DNA of 64,000 nucleotides. Source: Voacanga thouarsii. Taxonomy: Eukaryota > Streptophyta > Magnoliopsida > Gentianales > Apocynaceae. Shown piece after piece: positions 33,928 to 45,479 of the stretch; position 1 is the first letter of the stretch; every line of letters starts with the position of its first letter. The stretch spans positions 2,794,501 to 2,858,500 of the forward strand of contig JANUWF010001110.1 of the NCBI GenBank assembly GCA_026120185.1, read 5' to 3'. The translations under genes were made by a program, and so were the position numbers. The notes under the pieces were generated by a model that did no database searches, had not been told where the DNA came from, and saw nothing but the letters and a program-made list of their open reading frames with translations.

Positions 33928-35200
33928 ACTCCCACTTGCACTAGAGCCAATCATTCATGTATCTAATATCAAATAACTCAATATGACAATCATGTTTCTT
34001 TTGGGATAGTACTTTTGTAAGCGAGTCAGCTATGTTCTCATCCGTGAGAACTCTCTCTATCTTTATTTCCTTAGATGTTTCAGAAGCAGCTATGTACTCA
34101 ACTTCTGTCGTAGAGTCGGCAATAGTATCTTATTTGAAACTTATCCAACTTATTGCCCCTCCGTACAACGTAAACATGTAGCAAATTGTGATTTGAAATC
34201 ATCTTTTTCAGATTGAAAACTAGCATCAATATACCCGTTTATTTTCAAATCACTTTCTCCATATACTAAGAACATATCCTTAGTCCTTCGTAAGTACTTA
34301 AGAATGTTCTTTACAACCGCCCAATGACCCTCACCAAGGTCAAATTAGTATTTGCTCATCAAACTGAGAGTACAAGATATATCAGGCCTAGTACATATCA
34401 TAGCATACATGATAGATTCAACTGCTGAGGCATATGGAATCTTACTCATGTGATCTCTTTCAACCTTTCAACTTATGTCTTGGAAGACATCGACTTTGAA
34501 AGACTTACACCATGTGACATGAGCAAGAATCCCTTTTTGGATTGATCCATGCCAAACCTCTTTAGCACTTTATCTATATACGTAGATTGCGAAAGATCTA
34601 GCAACCTTTTGGATCTATCTCTATATATCCTAATTCCGAGAATATAGGTTGCTTCACCAAGGTCTTTCATGGAGAATTGTTTGGACAACCAAACATAAAC
34701 CGTTTGCAAGATAGGTATATCGTTTCCTATTAGCAATATGTCATCTACATAAGTAGTAAGAAAACGATTGCACTCCCACTAACCTTCTTGTATACACAAG
34801 GCTCATCCATGTTTTGAATGAAACCAAACTCTGTGATTGTTTCATCAAAACGGATATTCTAACTCCTAAAAGCTTGCTTAAGTCCATAAGTGGACCTTCG
34901 TAGCTTGCACACATTTGTGCTATCATTGGATTGAAACTCTCAGGTTGTGTCATATACACTTCCTCAGTTAGATTTTCATTTAGGAAAGCTGTTTTCACAT
35001 CCATTTGCCAAATCTTATAATCATGATGAGCAGCAATGTCTAGGAGTATCCTGATGGATTTCAACATAGCTACTGGTGAGAAGGTTTCATCATAGTCAGT
35101 ACCATATTGTTGACGATAACCTTTCGCCACTAGTCGTGCTTTATAGGTAACTAAGTTACCGTCCATGTCCATTTTCTTCTTGAAAACTCACTTACACCTA
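33928..35200 (-). pseudogene. Copia B reverse transcriptase and RNase H region
   Basis: Minus-strand homology from 35172 down to about 34140 parallels copia A: VTYKARLVAKGYRQQYGTDY, MDVKTAFLNENLTEEVYM, LSKQFSMKDLGEATYILGI. The catalytic YVDD codons are hit by a one-base deletion near 34751 (one A fewer than copia A at about 30280), which shifts the frame inside the active site. Downstream, SKSMSSKT ends the open part at 34473 and the RNase H region is further broken. ACTCCCACTTGC (33928-33939) next to the LTR marks the PPT side. Confidence 0.88.
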
Positions 35201-35241
35201 ATAGGTTTAATTCCTTTGGGTGGATCAACCAAAGTTCATAC

Positions 35242-36540
35242 TTAGTTGTGATACATAGAATCCATCTCTGACTTCATGGCCTCAAGACATTTTCCAGATT
35301 TTGAACTGTTCAAAACATCTTTGTAGGTAGTAGGCTCATCTTCATCTATGAGCAATACATTATTGTGGTCACTGATGAGAAATCCATATCTCTTAGGTGC
35401 CATACGTATCCTACTAGATTTACGAGGTTCTTGTGTATTAGAAGGTTTATCTATTCTCTCAATAAATATGGGGTTAGACGGTTGATCCTCATTTTTTTGA
35501 TCTTCATGAACTTTACTAAGTTCAATCTTACTCCCACTGTCCCCTTTGAGCATGTACTCCTTCTCTAAGAAGACGGCATGCTTCGAAACAAACAATTTGT
35601 TTTCGGAGGGTAGGTAGAAGTAATATCCGAAAGATTCTTTCGGATATCCCACAAACAAACACTTGTCAGACTTACTCTCATGCTTGTCTGACTATGGCCT
35701 TTTAACAAAGGCAGGACAACCCCATACTCGCAAGTGAAATAACTTTGGTCTCTTACCAAAAAACATCTCAAATGGGATAGAATCAACAGATTTTGTCGGA
35801 ACTCTGTTTAGTATATAAACAGAAGTTTCTAGTGCATACTCTCAAAATGATTTTGGTAAGTCTACAGAAGCCATCATGGTCCATACTATATCTAGAAGGG
35901 TTCGATTCCTTCTCTCAGATACATCGTTATATTGACGTGCATGTGGTGGAGTCCATTGAGATAATATCCCATTATCTCTAAGTTAACTTAGAAACTCTTG
36001 TCTCAAGTATTCTCCTCCTCGATCAGATCTTAGAGTCTTAGTACTTTTGCCAAGTTGGTTCTCTATTTCATTCTTGAAGTCTTTGAACCTTTCAAAGGCC
36101 TCAGATTTGTATTTCATTAAATACAAATATCTATATCGTGAGAAGTCATCGATAAAGGTTATGAAATAGTTGTAACCTCCTCTTACTTGTATTGACATTG
36201 GGCCACATATATTAGAATATATGAGTTTTAATAACTCCTTGACCTATTCTCCTTTTTTTGAAAAATGAGTTTTAGTTATTTTACCTAGTAAATAAGACTC
36301 ACATGTGCCATATGATTCATAATCAAATGACTCTAAGTCACCAAGCTTGTGTAACTTAGAACTACGATTTTCGTTTACATGGCCTAAACAATAATGCCAT
36401 AAGTAAGAGGTGTTAGAGTTATCTATTTTAGATTTATTATTGTTTATATTCAAAATTAGATTATCCAAGTCTAGAACATATAAACCATTAACCAGAGTTG
36501 CTGAACCATAATGAATATCATTTAATGAAAAGAACAACAT
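35242..36540 (-). pseudogene. Copia B integrase and GAG-pre-integrase
   Basis: From right to left: the pre-integrase segment (36540-36244) with YLWHYCLGHVNENR and CESYLLGK, then the core with FITFIDDFSRYRYLY and LRSDRGGEYL (36198-35983). A stop follows, then a segment with SERRNR where the catalytic Glu is kept. After this come VGYPKESFGYYFYLPSENK and the linker to RT (35658-35242). Breaks at about 35980 (TAA) and 36243 prevent a continuous product. Confidence 0.87.
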
Positions 36541-37696
36541 TTATTCTTAAATATTAAATGAAATCCACATAAGTCTAAACACGCAACTGAGATAATGTTT
36601 TTCATTAAAACTAGTACAAAATAACAGTTTTGTAGTTTTAGAATTAATCCCGAAGGTAGGTTCAGCTCATATGTCCCCACAGCAAGTGCAGCAACCTTTG
36701 TCCCATTTGCAGTATGTAGATCTACATCACCTTTTTCTAGCATTCTACTACTCTTTAGTCCCTACAAGTTATTGTACAAATGAGATCCACATCCGGTATC
36801 TAATACCCATATCTCATTTCTAAAGACAGTATTTATCTCAATCATAAAAATACTTGGAAAAGAAGTAGAAGTACTTGTAAGCTTTTCCTTCTACTTCTTG
36901 TCCTTAATGGTCTTCAAGTAGGCTTTATAGTTGCGCCACCAATGGCCAATCTTTCTACAATGATGGCATGGGCCTTTGGTAGCTGTGTCCTTCTTATTCA
37001 CACCACCTTTGGGCTTCATGAGAGCCTTCCTCTTTTTTTTTTTTTTTTAACTTTCTTCTTAAAAGAGGAAGATTCTACTATTAAAACTGCATTGGAATTC
37101 TTCTTCATAGAGGACTCCACAGTTTTGAGGAGATTGATCAACTCAGAAATGGTGGACTCAATCTTATTTATCCGATAGTTAATCACAAATTGTGAGAAAC
37201 TATTAGGCAAAGACTGTAGAATTAAGTCAACACTTAAGTCATAATCCATTGCAAACCCGAGAGGTCTAAACTTCTCTATTAAGCCCAACATCTTCAGCCC
37301 ATGAGTGGCCACAGAAGACCCCTCTGCTATTTTGCAATGGAATAGTTGCTTCGAGATCTCATATCTCTCAATTCTGGCTTGGGCATCAAACAGCTTTCAT
37401 AGATGTAGAATGATCGATTGAGCATCTATATGCTTGTGCTATTTTTGCAACTTAGGAGTCATGGATGCCAGTATAATACATGATGCTGTATCACTATCCT
37501 CCTTATGCCTCTTGTGGACAGCATGCTCATCAGCATGAGCATCTTGGGCTGATGGTGGTAGAATAAGAACATCTGGCACGTAGAGCAACTTTTCTGATTT
37601 GAGAACGATTCTTAAATTTCTATGCCAGTCGAGATAGTTTGATTCGGTTAACTTGTTGGTTTCCAAAATGCGATGTAAGTTCAAGTTTGTTGACAT
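36541..37696 (-). pseudogene. gag: Copia B gag, zinc knuckle and protease
   Basis: The start is at 37696: MSTNLNLHRILETNKLTESN, LDWHRNLRIVLKSEKLLYV, the usual beginning of copia Gag. A second piece (37312-37016) has SLPNSFSQFVINYRINK. The knuckle near 36985-36935 reads CHHCRKIGHWWRNY, with Tyr where the last Cys should be. Protease follows with DTGCGSHLYNN near 36805-36770, active-site triad D-T-G intact, and then LEKGDVDLHTANG. Frameshifts separate the pieces. Confidence 0.85.
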
Positions 37697-39529
37697 GATG
37701 CAAGTGACCTAAATATAAAAATAGAGAGCATTAGCTATTTGTATATGCACATGATATGCAAATAATTAGGACTTTAATTAAGCGCATTTTTACTCCACTA
37801 TTTTACTCAAACCGATAGCCCCCACTATTGATTCGGGAAAGACCGTTAGAAGCTTTCCTAGTGGACTAATATCCAAATTCCTCAAGAATAACTTTGGGTT
37901 TGCCCAATAAACCACCATTGAGTTCATTGGTAGGTATCCAATACTAATTACATCGTATGTAACTATTGGATCATTGGGTGATTAACAGCTTTTAATCTTA
38001 AAGCCTTTTGGATTACCCCAACTTTTCCTCTAAATTTCTTTATACTTGAGTTTGCCCAACCGTGATAAAGAATTTAGTTAAACCCGACCCATTAATCAGG
38101 AATTTAATTCCATAGCTTGAACATGCCTGATGTCAAGTAGGCTTGGGTTTGCCCAACATCTTGGTCTCGAAAAAGGACTCTTGTTCTTACTATATTAACA
38201 GAAGGAATTAGGTTTAATATTAATTGAGGGATTTGTTTTTTTTAGTGATTTCATTGAATGACATGCATAAAAATCAATAAATCACATAATTGATAATCAT
38301 GGTAATAAAGCGATTACGTGGAATGGTTATAGACTTTACCCTAAATTAATTTCTTTGAGCCATAAAAGAAATTAATATAGTTAATCCTATGTGTTCATGT
38401 ATGATTCAAGTAGAAGGTCTTACCTTCTCACCTTGTTTTGGTTGCCATCTCCAAAATAAAATAATTCTACTCCTATCTAACTTATGTAGACTAATTACAT
38501 AATTTCTTAAAGAGAGAAAACCTCGAGTTACATTTGAGGGGAGTTTGATGAGAAGAGAATTACACAAGAATTCTAGAGAAGGCAGGACACGCAGGTCCTA
38601 TTTCATAAAAAAAACAAAACAAAACAAAACTGTAAAATGTATGAACATATATAATTAGTTTTAGTCCATAACCATCCACCATGCCATTGACTATGCTTAA
38701 ACAAAATAAACATATACTTTTATTATTCCAAAATCATTATTTTGGAAAAATAAAACAAAATCTAAAATCAATATTTTAGAAAAATACATTAATTTTAAAT
38801 TTTTAAAATCACTATTTTGAAAAATAAAATTGCTTGTCTCAAAACTAATTTTGAGAAAATACTTTTGGGTCCCATCTCGCAACGATAACGGCGGTCCCGC
38901 TAGCCAGTCAGTGGGCGAGGGTCAAGAGAGCAGCACCCCTTGTGGGGGTCAGAGGGGCAGCGCCTCCGTGGAAAAATTTTTATTTTGCTACCTCTTATCA
39001 AATGGGATTTTTTCCTTTTCAAAATTCTATTCCAAATTTTTTTAAACAGTTGGATCATGCAAAACAAAGCATAACCGGCACCGGTTTAGAAGCTAGAGCC
39101 AGCGCCGGCTTTGTTCTGGTTTCCAAAAATGATTTCTGGACATCACGAAAAGAATAGAACCGGAACCGGTTTGGAGGCCAGAGCCGGCGCCGGCTGTAGT
39201 TGGGAAGTGGCGGCGATTTTCAGAAAATATTTTCCAGAAACAACTTCTAGTGCCCTAAATCTTCTATAGAATTTTAGTGAGAATAATTCTCAATAGAATT
39301 TTTTGTTTTGAAGCTCAAAACAATAACCAATTTGTTAGTTTAGACAAAACAAACAGAAAATCAAATTCACAAGATGAAACAGAGGGCAACAACCATGTTT
39401 AAGAAAATATTTTTCTGTAGAAAATTTTCAACACATAAGGAAAGCACCTTTCGAAATATATTATAACTTTTACACAATCATATTGTGCTACGGACCCAAC
39501 CCACAAAGCTCGAAACAATTTCGACTTGA
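37697..39529 (-). other. Copia B leader and unresolved inner edge of the right LTR
   Basis: Sequence upstream of gag in element orientation. No primer-binding site could be found, and the inner end of the right LTR is not recognisable: homology to the other LTRs begins only near 39530. The stretch 38860-39240 is unusually GC-rich for this window and contains two 38-bp near-identical copies (39073-39110 and 39158-39195). Confidence 0.5.
39073..39195. repeat. Two GC-rich 38-bp direct repeats with CCGG palindromes
   Basis: Both copies begin AACCGGNACCGGTTT and end AGCGCCGGCT or GGCGCCGGCT. They differ at a few bases and start 85 bases apart. The repeated CCGG, GGCGCC and GCCGGC words are rare elsewhere in the window. 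Confidence 0.8.
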
Positions 39530-39748
39530 GTGAAGTTTGATTGTCCGAAAAAACAAAATTGATCTTCTTCAAGTCGAGGCGCAATCCAGCAATCCTATTA
39601 TGCAAACTCCACAAGAATTGGACGTCTAACTACTATAATCACAGTGTGTGATTATCTCAAACAGTAATCCACACAGAGGAATACTCAAGCACCAAAATTT
39701 CCTGTGCTAGCAGAAAAAAATGGCGGCTAAGGCTTTTTTTGTTTTTAG

Positions 39749-39754
<6 letters not shown>

Positions 39755-39797
<43 letters not shown>

Positions 39798-39863
39798 AGA
39801 AGAAGAAGAAGAAGAAGAAGAAGAAGAAGAAGAAGAAGAAGAAGAAGAAGAAGAAGAAGAAGA
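39755..39863. repeat. Microsatellite (GA)n then (GAA)n in right copia LTR
   Basis: Same LTR position as 28126-28233 and 32458-32568, with an intermediate GA run and a long GAA run. Confidence 0.98.
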
Positions 39864-40247
39864 TGTATGTTTTGTGGCTAGGGTTTTCGTGTGTATCTTT
39901 TCTTCTGGATTCGTGCATCTTATGCATATAAACTGAAAGAAACCCTACTAAAATTGGGAATTCTAATCCTATTTTAATTCCCTAAATGTAATTGAAAACA
40001 TCAAGTTTTCACAATTACAACTTAGATTACAAATTATAACTAATTATAATTTGTTCACAACAACTTCTCTTTCTCGCAGTTAACCCCTCTATGTTATCAA
40101 ATAACATTTTGAGTATATAATCCTCTATTGTGTATGATCTATTAGGCTTCGCAATCAATTGGTAGCGAACATGAATTAATCCAAACGTCTTTGAGATTAA
40201 TAATCCATAATTAATTAAAATTAATCCTCTTAATTCTAATCAGGATT

Positions 40248-40275
40248 GGTTTATTAAATCATCAATTAATAAACC
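40248..40275. other. LTR hairpin, one mismatch (right copia LTR)
   Basis: GGTTTATTAAAT faces AATTAATAAACC across CATC; one base pair is lost compared with the copy at 32955. Confidence 0.6.
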
Positions 40276-40351
40276 AATATTTCCAGATTATGAGCGGTAT
40301 CTAACAACACATCATGACCACCCAAGAGTCCAGGAAGTCAAGTGGCTTGAC

Positions 40352-40756
40352 ATGAACCCTTCCATAACAAATTTCAATGCAATTAACTCATTTCACCATA
40401 CAATATCTTATTCGGTTTGGAGTACGGAATTAGTGTCAACTCCCTCTAAAATTAATTATTGCCCGAATACAATAGTAATTGTACCAGGAACTCACTACTC
40501 TAGATGTGTATCAATTGAAACTGTTTCCCATACACAATTACCTTGGCCAAGGACTTCTCGAGTAGTAATTCCTACAAGTGGCGAATCGTTTATTGACCCT
40601 CTCTACTACTTTCGTTTACCTCACGATGTACCCAATATCCATCCCATAGGCGACCCTCGATTGAGCTTCAGATTTTGGAATCAAAGTAAAAAGCCCAGCA
40701 AACAAAGTACCTTAGAGATCTCAAGTCTACGGATACTTGCACGTTTGCTATATTGA
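40352..40756 (+). other. Conserved 134-residue frame in copia LTR, antisense to the element
   Basis: Homologue of 33059-33496, beginning MNPSITNFNAINSFHH and ending RILARLLY. A 33-base deletion relative to that copy keeps the frame. The caution given there applies. Confidence 0.3.
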
Positions 40757-41179
40757 GATTGTATCACTGGTACTAAATAGTTATCCATGTGATTATCTCA
40801 AAGCTAGGTCATCCAATGAACTTGTTCCATTAACAAGCATCCATGTGTTAACTTTGAGTATCTCACGGTTATGAGAACCACCGCTTGATCAAATCAGGAA
40901 GTCTAACACAAGCTAGTCTTAACGCATTAATGATGTCCTATCTCATTAATATTATGACTAGGGACTATTTAAGTACTAACACCATTTAGTGTAGTAGGAA
41001 TCTCATATCATGATCTTTATCATGATTTCCTTAACACAGTGTTGTACTAGGGACTTTATCGAACAGTTATATTACTTAAAGTAAACAAAAGAAACTGTAA
41101 GATAAATAATCTCTTTTATTAAAATAAAATGTAAAATATACAATATACAAGTGATTGCCTCTAGGGCATAACACTAACA

Positions 41180-41890
41180 GTAGAATGAATAGTTCTATTG
41201 TATATAAACTCATTGTGTGACAAAAACTCTTCCTAATTCTTTAAGCTCTTTTTGATGATAGTTCTCAAGAGTTGTATTAGTGTTTAATTGACCACTTCCA
41301 TTTGTCCATCCATTTGAAAGTGGCAAGCTATAGAAAACAAAAGGTTAGTGCTAAGTTTGTTCTATAAGACTCTCTAAAAATTATTAAAGAACTTAATGTC
41401 CCTATCCGATACAATAGTTTTAGAATCCCATACATCTTTACCACTTTTTTGAAGAAAATAAATCTGCAATATGGGAGATATCATTGGTCTTGGAACAAGC
41501 CAAAAAATGAGCCGTCTTTGATAATTGATCAACAATTACAAATATAGAAACCTTCCCCCTTGGTCTAGGCAAGCCTAAAATAAAATATATTGAAATATCA
41601 ACCAAATGTGGATTTGGGGTAGGTAAAAGAGTGTACAAGCCATGAGAAAGTGATCTAGATTTGCCTTTCTTACAAGTTATACATTAAGAACAATGTTTCT
41701 CCACATTGCTCCTCATTTCAAGCCAAAAGAAATGTTCCTTAAGGATGCCTAATGTCTTTACAATACCAAAATGTCCCATTAATCCCCTACTATGTTCCTC
41801 TTTAACTAGTAATTCCCTAATAGAGCTCTGTGGCACACAAAGCTTTGCCTCTCTAAAGAAGAAACCATTATATCTATAATACTTGGCAAA
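41180..41890 (-). pseudogene. T4 integrase
   Basis: Minus-strand HSRGLMGHFGIVKTL (near 41780) is the zinc-binding N-terminal region. PNPHLVDISIYFILGLPRPR and FVIVDQLSKTAHFLAC (41438-41638) form the start of the core, where V-D-I-S carries the first Asp. The second Asp region lies near 41400 (a V-S-D-R-D type motif) and the chain continues to 41180, where the copia composite cuts it. Stops and frameshifts are frequent. Confidence 0.8.
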
Positions 41891-43330
41891 GGTACACTTC
41901 TCACAAGCAAGATAAATATCACCAAACTCCTGATCATTAACATATAATTCTTTCATAAATTTAAAATTGAGAAGTTTAGTTGTCAATGAATTTAGAAGTG
42001 CATACCTTCGCGATAAGGCATCCGCTGCCACATTTTCCTTACCCTTCTTATATTGAATAACATAAGAAAATGTCCTAATGAACTCCATTTGCCTATGCCT
42101 TTCATTTAAATTTTGTTGGCTTTTGAGATGTTTAAGGGTTTCATGGTCGGTATGGATCATGAACTCTCTTAGTAAAAGATAGTGTTACCAATCTTCTAAG
42201 GTCCTAACTAAGGTAAAAAGTTCTTTATCATAAATGGAGTAATTGAGGGCTACCCCAGATAATTTCTCACTAAAGTACGAAATTGTCTTTCGGTCTTAAG
42301 TTAAAACCATACCTATCCCTATCCCACTTGCATCACACTTTATCTCAAATGGTTTGTTAGAGTTAGATAGGAAGAGAATTAGGGCATGGTTCAATCAATC
42401 CTTGAAGGTTTAGATTGCTTTTTCTTAGGCTTCCTCCCACTTAAGCACCATATTTTTCTTCACACCTTCGATTAGAGATAAACTTCCTATAAAAGCTAGC
42501 TAACCCATGGAAACTATGACCTTGGATAATGGTGGTAAGAGTGGGCCAATCTTGGATAGCTTTAACTTTTCTCTCATCAACCTCAATTCCCTGAGCACCC
42601 ACAACATACCCATGAAATGTAATTCTTTCCAAACAAAATGAGCATTTTTCTAGATTAGCATACAACCTCTCCCTTCGAAGAGCAACAAGCACACAGGTGG
42701 TTTAAATGATCGACATACGATTTGCTATATATTAATATATCATTAAAGTACACAATGACAAACTTTCCAATGAACTTCTTTAAAACATGATACATTAAAT
42801 GCATAAAGTGCTAGGAGCATTAGATAATCCAAAAGGCATAATAAGCCACTTATACAACCTTTGCTTAGTTTTAAAGGCCGTTTTCCATTCATCCCCTTCT
42901 ATAATTCTAATTTAGTGATACCCGTACTTCAAGTCAATTTTAGAGAAGATAAATACACTATACGACTCATCAAGTAGATCGTTTAGCCTAGGAATGAGAT
43001 AGCAATACTTTACCGTAATATTGTTGATGGCACAACAATCCACACATATACCCCATGTCCCATCCTTCTTGGGCACTAAAAGAACCGGAACCACACGTGG
43101 GCTTAAGCTCTCTCACATACCCTTTCCTAAGCTACTCTTCTACTTGCTTTTGTAATTCTTTAGCCTTCTTCGAGTTACTTCTATAATTCGTCGGTTAGGG
43201 ATGATGGCTCCAGACACAAAATCTTTTTGATGCTCAATGCCTCTTATGTGTGGTAGTCCTTCGGGCACCTCATTCACAAAAACTTCTTCAAATTCTTAGA
43301 AGATAGCTACGATTTCATTAGGCAAAGCAA
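41891..43330 (-). pseudogene. T4 reverse transcriptase and RNase H
   Basis: The RT fingers are seen at 43094-42912 as VPVLLVPKKDGTWGICVDC, INNITVKY and FSKIDLKYGYH. The thumb and connection follow at 42692-42441 with LEKCSFCLERITFHGYVV and FHGLASFYRKFI. RNase H ends at 42160-42000 with IHTDHETLKHLKSQ, RHRQMEFIRTF and KENVAADALSRR. The catalytic YxDD segment around 42740 is broken. The domain set is of the common plant Ty3/gypsy type. Confidence 0.85.
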
Positions 43331-43607
43331 AGATAGAGTCGTTAGTAGAAACATATGAACATTTGCAAATTGAAAGGATAACCAAATCCTTAGCTTCTAT
43401 TCCTTCTATAACCTTACTTTCGTTTGTAAAATAGTTCACTCTTCTTTTACCTCCCCTCTTTTTTTTGCTCACTCCTATATTTGATGGTCAAAGACATTTA
43501 TTTTTCCATTCCCTCTCTGAACTCCTTTTCTTTCTTCTCTTGCTCTTTTCTTTCAAACTCTTATTTTTGTTTGGCATATTGTGTACTCTTTTTCTTCTCT
43601 CTTTCTC

Positions 43608-44060
43608 TTATAATTTTTTTTTATCTTTGTTCACCTCACTTGGGGGCATGGGAGTAAGAGTAAATTTGGAGCCTTCTTTGAGTAGAGAGTAAGTGTTCTT
43701 CCTTCCATTATTCTTCACATTCTGGTCATATTTCCAGGGCCTCCACAGAAGCAAGTAGCCTGCTTGCATTGGTACCACATCACATAGTACATCATCCTTG
43801 TACTTTCCTATCGTAAAGGACAACAATACTTTTTTGTTCACTATCATTCAATCATTGCAACTTGTAAGGTTTGGGTATTTAATCTAACTCATACCCAACT
43901 CATCAACCAAGCTTGCACTAATCATTTAGTGCAACTTCTGCTATCCATAATAATACTACAAGGTATCTTGTTGATTAGGTACCTTGTGTAAAATATGATA
44001 TCTCTTTGTTGATGATCTTGGACCTCAATAGCTTGAGAATTAAATGATATTCTTGTAACT
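43608..44060 (-). pseudogene. T4 protease and protease-RT linker
   Basis: Near 43960 the minus strand reads CSIIMDSRSCTK, where relatives have I-I-D-G-G-S-C-T-N, so the active-site triad is altered. The linker at 43847-43608 reads VNKKVLLSFTIGKYKDDVLC and then DVVPMQAGYLLLWRPWKYDQ, typical for this gypsy group. Confidence 0.7.
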
Positions 44061-44337
44061 CCAACTAAGGCATATTCTTGACTAACAATCATTCATTCAT
44101 CACTTCCACCGTTCTTATTATCTTCTTGATCTTTATTATATATTTCTCTTTCATCTTCCTCCTCAGTAGGGACCTTGCTATAGGGGTTTGTGTACATGTT
44201 CCTCTTGCTAGAGAACTCATGAAAGATGTGTGTATAGCTAAGGCCTTTAAAGCACTTTATATCTCTATTCCGTTGCAGTCATTCTATGGCATTTCTTTTG
44301 TCTTTGTTACTACATTCCCTAGAATTCCATTCTTCCC

Positions 44338-45410
44338 TTAGTTTCCATCATTCCCTTGGCTTGTTGTAGTCCTTTTGGAAAGGTTTAGGAGTATCATCCT
44401 TTTTAATAGATATCTTATTAGAAGTGTTTGTTTTGGTATTGTAGTCTTAACAAAGACCATCCTCTTTAGTTGCATCTCAATTTTTATAGCCGCATGAACC
44501 ATTTTCTCGAAACTCTCATAAGAGTGCAACTGCACCAAATAGGCTATCTTTCTATTTAATCCTCCCAAAAACCTTACCTTTGTTACCCTAGGATCCTTAT
44601 TGATATGAGCCCTCATCAACATCACCTCTATTTCCTTATAATAATCCTCCACACTCTTATTCCCTTACTTGAAGGATTGAAGTCTTTGGTAGAGGTCATT
44701 ATAATAATAGTGAGGAACAAATCTAGCTCTCATCATATCTTTCAACAAATTCTAAGTTGCCATGGGTTCTACTCCCATTTATTTCCTTTAAGTACTAACT
44801 TGTTCCTACCACACCAAACATACTCCGAGAATCCCAAGATAGCCAACTTTACCTTTGATCTTTCACTACAAGTACGATATTCAAAGATTATTTCCTTCTT
44901 ACTTTCCTACTGAAAATAGAATTTGGGATCACTCTATCTATAGAATATGGGCACTTTCATATTAATATAGTTCAACTCTCTCTCCTCTTCATTGTCTTCT
45001 CCCCACCTCCTCCATTTCCCAATCCACTATATTGTTCTTCATTGACATCTCTGTTTTCCCTTTCATACAATTCACCAATTCCCTAAAATTCTTTTTATAA
45101 CCCTCTTAGATTGTTTCAAGTATTTATTTTTTGCACCCTACCCCGGCCTTCTCTCATGCTATATCTCTCTTCTTTCATAGAAGCTTGTTGAAATCCTTCA
45201 ATAGAGTGTGTATCCTATTTTTCACCTTGTTATGTATGCAATGACGGAGTATAATTAACTTCATCCCTCCTTCTAGGGCTTTCTTATAGCCCTTATCCCC
45301 TTCTTTGAGCAACCGTTGAAGCTTGTCTTTGATTGGCCATGAAGTCTCTTTGTAACTCTTAGATATTTCTCCCTTATTCCTCTATCCTAGTGAAGATGGC
45401 TGCAAGCATG
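44338..45410 (-). pseudogene. gag: T4 gag
   Basis: The recognisable core is at 44652-44338: DYYKEIEVMLMRAHINKD, TKVRFLGGLNRKIAYLVQL and YESFEKMVHAAIKIEMQLK. It resembles the gag of T3. Sequence toward 45410 is the degenerate N-terminal part, ending near a probable start (minus-strand ATGGCTGCAAGCATG near 45405). Frameshifts are frequent. Confidence 0.7.
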
Positions 45411-45479
45411 ACATTGTGTTCTTCTTGAGACCTTGTTGGAGGACTTTACTAGAGTATTTGTTATGTGTTTTTCGAGCAT

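Larger units (their letters stand above)
27782..41179 (-). mobile_element. Copia composite: LTR, partial internal, LTR, full internal, LTR
   Basis: Three homologous LTRs (27782-29460, 32112-33927, about 39530-41179) enclose two minus-strand copia internal regions. The outer edges are flanked by GAAGA (27777-27781) and GTAGA (41180-41184), a 5-bp duplication with one mismatch, and T4 pol continues on both sides. Internal region A stops at 32111 in the segment corresponding to 36580 of internal region B and never resumes. The simplest reading is that element B inserted into element A. The right LTR of B then recombined with the right LTR of A, deleting the rest of A. Confidence 0.8.
39530..41179 (-). 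repeat. Copia composite right LTR
   Basis: Homologous to the other copia LTRs from about 39530 to the end ATAACACTAACA at 41179. The first ~130 bases found in the LTR at 32112 are replaced by unrelated sequence. It contains the microsatellite 39755-39863, an imperfect form of the hairpin and the antisense frame 40352-40756. It is followed by the duplication GTAGA. Confidence 0.85.

Noticed and set aside
44078..44341. Plus-strand hydrophobic frame that could be a small membrane protein
   Set aside because: It overlaps the minus-strand gag/protease region of T4 and is its antisense shadow.
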